The notes below the pieces were generated by a model. The model saw only the letters and a program-made list of their open reading frames with translations. It was not told the origin of the DNA and ran no database searches. DNA of 44,775 nucleotides from Patescibacteria group bacterium (GTDB lineage: Bacteria; Patescibacteriota; Microgenomatia; UBA1406; GWC2-37-13), in assembly GCA_026416375.1 (NCBI GenBank), contig JAOAFI010000060.1, forward strand, positions 1-44,775, given 5' to 3'. Within the stretch, counting starts at the first letter, position 1, and the number at the start of each line of letters is the position of its first letter. Below are positions 41,815 to 44,775 of this stretch, piece after piece. Both the position numbers and the translations under genes were made by a program.

Positions 41815-42999
41815 ATGAAAAAAATAACTACTAAAAATATTCATTTAGGAGTTAAAAATTCTGATTCTGTTTTTGGTTCTGTCAATCCTCCAATTTATTT
41901 ATCTTCAACATATAAATTTCCAAACAGTGAAATTGGAGCAAGAAGATTTAAAGGAGAAGAAAAAGGAATGATTTATTCTAGATTTACTAATCCTACAATT
42001 CAAGCTCTTGAAGAAAGACTTATAGCTTTAGAGGAAGCAGAAGCATCTATTGTTACTTCATCTGGAATGTCAGCAATAACAACTGTTTTTTTTAATTTTC
42101 TTAAACCTGGAGATGAGATAATTGCTCATAAAGTTCTTTATGGAGGAACAACTCAACTTTTAACTCATATTTTGCCGAAATTTGAAATAAAAACACATTT
42201 TGTTGATTTTAAAAATAAAAAAGAAATTGTAGAAAAAATATCTTCTAAAACAAAAATTATTTATTTTGAAAGTCCAACTAATCCAATGCTTGAAGTAATT
42301 GATATTCAAGCAATAGTTAATTTGGCTAAAGAAAACAATATTATGACTGTTTTTGACAATACTTTTTCTCCTTTAATTCAAAAACCTTTTAGTTTAGGAA
42401 TAGATATTATTATTCATAGTCTTACAAAATATATTGGTGGTCATTCTGATTTAATAGGCGGAGCAATAATTGGCAAAAAAAAATTAATTGATGATATTTT
42501 TAATAAATCTTTTATTTTTTTTGGACCAACTCTTTCTCCTTTTTCTGCTTTTTTAGCTTTAAGAGGAATGACTACCCTTGAAATACGATTAAGACAAATT
42601 TCAGAAAATGCAAAAAAAATAATAAATTTTTTAGAATCTCATCCGATAATTGAAAAAATTTATTATCCAGGATATGCAGACAAATCTCAAAAAGAAATTG
42701 TAAAGAAACAAATGAATGAAAATATTGGTTTAGGAGGAGTGATTTCTTTTGAGGTAAAAGGAGGTTATGAAAAAGCAAAAAAAATTGTTGATAATGTTAA
42801 GATAATTTATTTAGCTGTATCTTTAGGAGCAGTTGAAAGTCTTATTGAGCATCCAGCTTCAATGACTCATAGTGAATTAAACGAAAATCAATTAAAAAAA
42901 GCAGGAATAACTCCTGGATTAATAAGACTTTCTGTTGGTTTGGAAGATTCAGAAGATTTAATTAATGATTTAAATCAAGCTTTCTTAAAAAGTAAATAA
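41815..42999 (+). CDS. Trans-sulfuration PLP enzyme (cystathionine/methionine gamma-lyase family)
   Basis: 394 residues. It has PIYLSSTYKF, YSRFTNPTIQALEERLIALE, ASIVTSSGMSAI, YFESPTNPMLEVID, FDNTFSPLIQKPFSLGID and the PLP-lysine motif HSLTKYIGGHSDLIGG, with EHPASMTHSEL toward the end. This is the Cys/Met metabolism family (MetB, MetC, MegL). FGPTLSPFSAFLALRGMTT leans toward methionine gamma-lyase or cystathionine gamma-lyase, but reaction type cannot be fixed from motifs. tRNA-Gly lies 8 bp past its stop, on the other strand. Confidence 0.88.
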   Translation: MKKITTKNIHLGVKNSDSVFGSVNPPIYLSSTYKFPNSEIGARRFKGEEKGMIYSRFTNPTIQALEERLIALEEAEASIVTSSGMSAITTVFFNFLKPGDEIIAHKVLYGGTTQLLTHILPKFEIKTHFVDFKNKKEIVEKISSKTKIIYFESPTNPMLEVIDIQAIVNLAKENNIMTVFDNTFSPLIQKPFSLGIDIIIHSLTKYIGGHSDLIGGAIIGKKKLIDDIFNKSFIFFGPTLSPFSAFLALRGMTTLEIRLRQISENAKKIINFLESHPIIEKIYYPGYADKSQKEIVKKQMNENIGLGGVISFEVKGGYEKAKKIVDNVKIIYLAVSLGAVESLIEHPASMTHSELNENQLKKAGITPGLIRLSVGLEDSEDLINDLNQAFLKSK

Positions 43000-43007
43000 A
43001 TATTTTG

Positions 43008-43078
43008 AGCGGGATACGGGAGTCGAACCCGTCTCTTCTGCTTGGAAAGCAGACATTGAGCCGATCAACTAATCCCGC
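43008..43078 (-). tRNA. tRNA-Gly (UCC anticodon)
   Basis: 71 nt. Acceptor arms GCGGGAT (43078-43072) and ATCCCGC (43015-43009), discriminator T. Anticodon stem TCTGC/GCAGA around TTTCCAA gives TCC. T-arm ACGGG TTCGACT CCCGT; D-stem GTTG/CAAT with a short loop. CCA is not encoded. The anticodon is not UCA, so there is no sign of UGA-to-Gly recoding. Confidence 0.96.
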
Positions 43079-43159
43079 TTTAAAATGATATTAAATATAA
43101 AATATAATTCTTAAAAAATCAACAGAAATATAAAATAAATTCAAATCACATTTATTTTT

Positions 43160-44515
43160 TTAAGGTATTGGAAATTTTAAAGCCATTTTTTTTATCTCAT
43201 TTTTTATTTTTTTAATATCTCTGTTTTTTTTAATTGTTTTTTCAAAATTTTTTATAAATTCTCCTCTTTTTTCTTTTGGCAAATTCCAAAAAGAAAAATT
43301 ATTTCCTTGTTTTTTAAAATAATTTTTAATTATTGATAAAACTTCAATTATTTTTTTGCCGATAAATCTCATTTCTTTTTCTTTCATTCCGCGGGTAGTT
43401 GAGGCTGGAGTTCCAAGTCTTATTCCTGAAGGATAAAAAGGAGATGCTGGTTCATTTGGAATTGTATTTTTGTTTAGTGTTATTCCAGCCAAATCTAAGG
43501 CTTTTTGGGCAAAAACACCGCATCCTGGGCCAAATAATGGCGATAAATCGGCTAAAATAAGATGATTTTCGCTTCCTCCGCCGACTAAATTTAATCCTCC
43601 TTTTTTAAGTTCTTCTGCTAAAGCCTGGCTATTTTTTACTATTTGATGAGCATATTTTTTAAAAGATGGCTGAAGGGCTTCATTTAAAGCAACAGCAATA
43701 GCAGCTGTTTGATTGTCGTGAGGACCTCCTTGAAGACCAGGAAAAACTGCTTTATTTATTTTTTCAGGAAGCTCTGGATCTTTTTTTAAGCCTTTTTCAG
43801 TTACCATAATCATCGCTCCTCTTGGACCTCTTAAGGTTTTATGAGTGGTTGTTGTTATTATATGGACATAATCAACCGGTGACGGATGAACTCCTCCGGC
43901 AATAAGACCAGCAATATGTGCTATATCAGAAGCTAAATAAGCATCGACTTCATCAGCAATTTCAGCAAATTTTTTATAATCAAATTTTAAAGGATAGGCT
44001 GTTGCACCAACCCAAATAAGACGAGGTTTATATTCTTTTGCTAATTTTCTTATTTCATCATAATCAAAAAGATCTTGTTTTTTGTAAACATCAGTTTTTT
44101 TTAGAGCGTATTGAATAGTTTTAAAAAATATTCCTGTGGCTGAAACCGAATGTCCGTGAGTTAAATGTCCGCCGGCGGTTAATGCCTGACCCATAACCAC
44201 ATCTCCGGGTTTGCATGTAGCTAAATAAACAGCTAAATTGGCAGGAGATCCTGAATAAGGTTGAACATTGGCAAAAGGAACACCAAATAGTTTTTTTGCT
44301 CTTTCAATTGCTAAAAGTTCAACATCATCAACATTTTCATTGCCTCCATAATATCTTTTTTTAGGATAACCTTCTGAATATTTATTAACAAAATAAGAAG
44401 ATAAAACTTTTCTTACTTTGCTTGAGGCGTAATTTTCTGAAGGAATAAGCTCAACACCTTCTTTTTGTCTTTTTTCCTCAAGATTTATAAGTTTTTCGAT
44501 TTTTTTGTCATTCAT
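43160..44515 (-). CDS. glyA: Serine hydroxymethyltransferase
   Basis: 451 residues of the PLP aminotransferase fold. It has LIPSENYASSKVRKVLSSYFVNKYSEGYP, RYYGGNENVD, DIAHIAGLIAGGVHPSP and the PLP-lysine motif TTTHKTLRGPRGAMI, then FPGLQGGPHDN and IRLGTPASTTRGMKE. It converts serine and tetrahydrofolate to glycine and methylene-THF. A lysine-rich C-terminal extension of about 30 residues explains the length above the usual 415-430. It is transcribed toward tRNA-Gly on the same strand. Confidence 0.95.
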   Translation of the reverse strand: MNDKKIEKLINLEEKRQKEGVELIPSENYASSKVRKVLSSYFVNKYSEGYPKKRYYGGNENVDDVELLAIERAKKLFGVPFANVQPYSGSPANLAVYLATCKPGDVVMGQALTAGGHLTHGHSVSATGIFFKTIQYALKKTDVYKKQDLFDYDEIRKLAKEYKPRLIWVGATAYPLKFDYKKFAEIADEVDAYLASDIAHIAGLIAGGVHPSPVDYVHIITTTTHKTLRGPRGAMIMVTEKGLKKDPELPEKINKAVFPGLQGGPHDNQTAAIAVALNEALQPSFKKYAHQIVKNSQALAEELKKGGLNLVGGGSENHLILADLSPLFGPGCGVFAQKALDLAGITLNKNTIPNEPASPFYPSGIRLGTPASTTRGMKEKEMRFIGKKIIEVLSIIKNYFKKQGNNFSFWNLPKEKRGEFIKNFEKTIKKNRDIKKIKNEIKKMALKFPIP

Positions 44516-44595
44516 ATTTTTTGAATTTTAATTTATAAATTTATATAATAAAATAATAGTATTTTTTTAAAAAAAATCAATTGATTATCTATTAA

Positions 44596-44775
44596 ATGAA
44601 TAAAATAAAATTAAAAGCAATTGTTTTAGAGAATAGAAAATCTTTTATTTTTTATCTTTATATTTTATTAACAATTTTTATTACTCTTGTTTTAAATCAT
44701 CAGCAGTTAATTGTTGGAACAATTGTTAATTCTTTTTTGTTTTTTACTGCATTAAATATTGATAAAAAATATCAT
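44596..44775 (+). CDS. N-terminus of a membrane protein, cut by the window end
   Basis: An open frame from ATG 44596 to the last base (60 codons, no stop). A basic N-terminus (MNKIKLKAIVLENRK) is followed by two hydrophobic helices around LYILLTIFITLVL and LIVGTIVNSFLFFTAL. Function cannot be judged from this part. It is divergent from glyA with an 80 bp AT-rich gap. Confidence 0.55.
   Translation, partial: MNKIKLKAIVLENRKSFIFYLYILLTIFITLVLNHQQLIVGTIVNSFLFFTALNIDKKYH

Noticed and set aside
43008-43078. UGA recoded as glycine, known in some CPR groups
   Set aside because: The tRNA-Gly anticodon is TCC, and TGA serves as stop at several genuine gene ends (e.g. 9651, the ATGA overlaps).

Overview
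The window looks like part of a Patescibacteria (Candidate Phyla Radiation) chromosome, perhaps of the Microgenomates group. The reasons are very AT-rich DNA, compact gene packing with many 1-60 bp overlaps, almost no Shine-Dalgarno sequences, and a bacterial gene set (YebC, Lgt, a DksA-like protein, a Mur ligase, GlyA). TGA is used as a stop. The phylum call is inference from style and content; there is no rRNA or ribosomal protein gene here to settle it.

Layout. 1-8361: cell-surface glycan genes (three GT39-type membrane glycosyltransferases, a GT2 polyprenyl-phosphate sugar transferase, a methyltransferase, a GT4 transferase, a CDP-paratose epimerase-like SDR and a HAD protein). 8520-14850: Lgt-like protein, DksA/TraR zinc finger, Kef-type antiporter, unknown membrane proteins, a TPR protein and YebC. 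14851-16172: a 1.3 kb gene-free stretch holding a degenerate array of palindromes (period 77 bp at its core) and several long hairpins. 16173-19914: ion transport (CBS protein, NhaD/ArsB-type permease, Kup split by a -1 frameshift). 19947-24174: MurF-like ligase, a large Nudix protein and a ZIP metal transporter. 24199-30079: class II photolyase facing a five-gene carotenoid operon (lycopene cyclase, GGPP synthase, phytoene synthase, phytoene desaturase, IPP-isomerase-like). 30104-31087: YibE/F-like membrane protein. 31149-33386: a cobalamin riboswitch before an unrecognised zinc-ribbon protein, then an archaeal/eukaryotic-type Pus10 gene 6 nt after tRNA-Leu. 33481-35611: PH-domain protein, rhomboid protease, tRNA-Ser, anchored protein. 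35733-41782: tyrosine recombinase and a second surface-glycan block (DUF2079, GT2, EamA, GalE, nucleotidyltransferase). 41815-44775: a trans-sulfuration-type PLP enzyme, tRNA-Gly, GlyA and the start of another membrane protein.

How they fit together. The two glycan blocks supply polyprenyl-linked sugars, nucleotide sugars and the membrane enzymes that transfer them. The carotenoid operon with the photolyase suggests a light-exposed lifestyle. Kef, Kup, NhaD/CBS and ZIP handle ions.

Most notable: the B12 riboswitch on an unknown gene, Pus10 in a bacterial context, a full lycopene-cyclising carotenoid operon whose isomerase-like protein lacks the catalytic cysteine, the 77-bp palindrome array, the split kup, and many -10 boxes so close to start codons that transcripts should be leaderless or nearly so.
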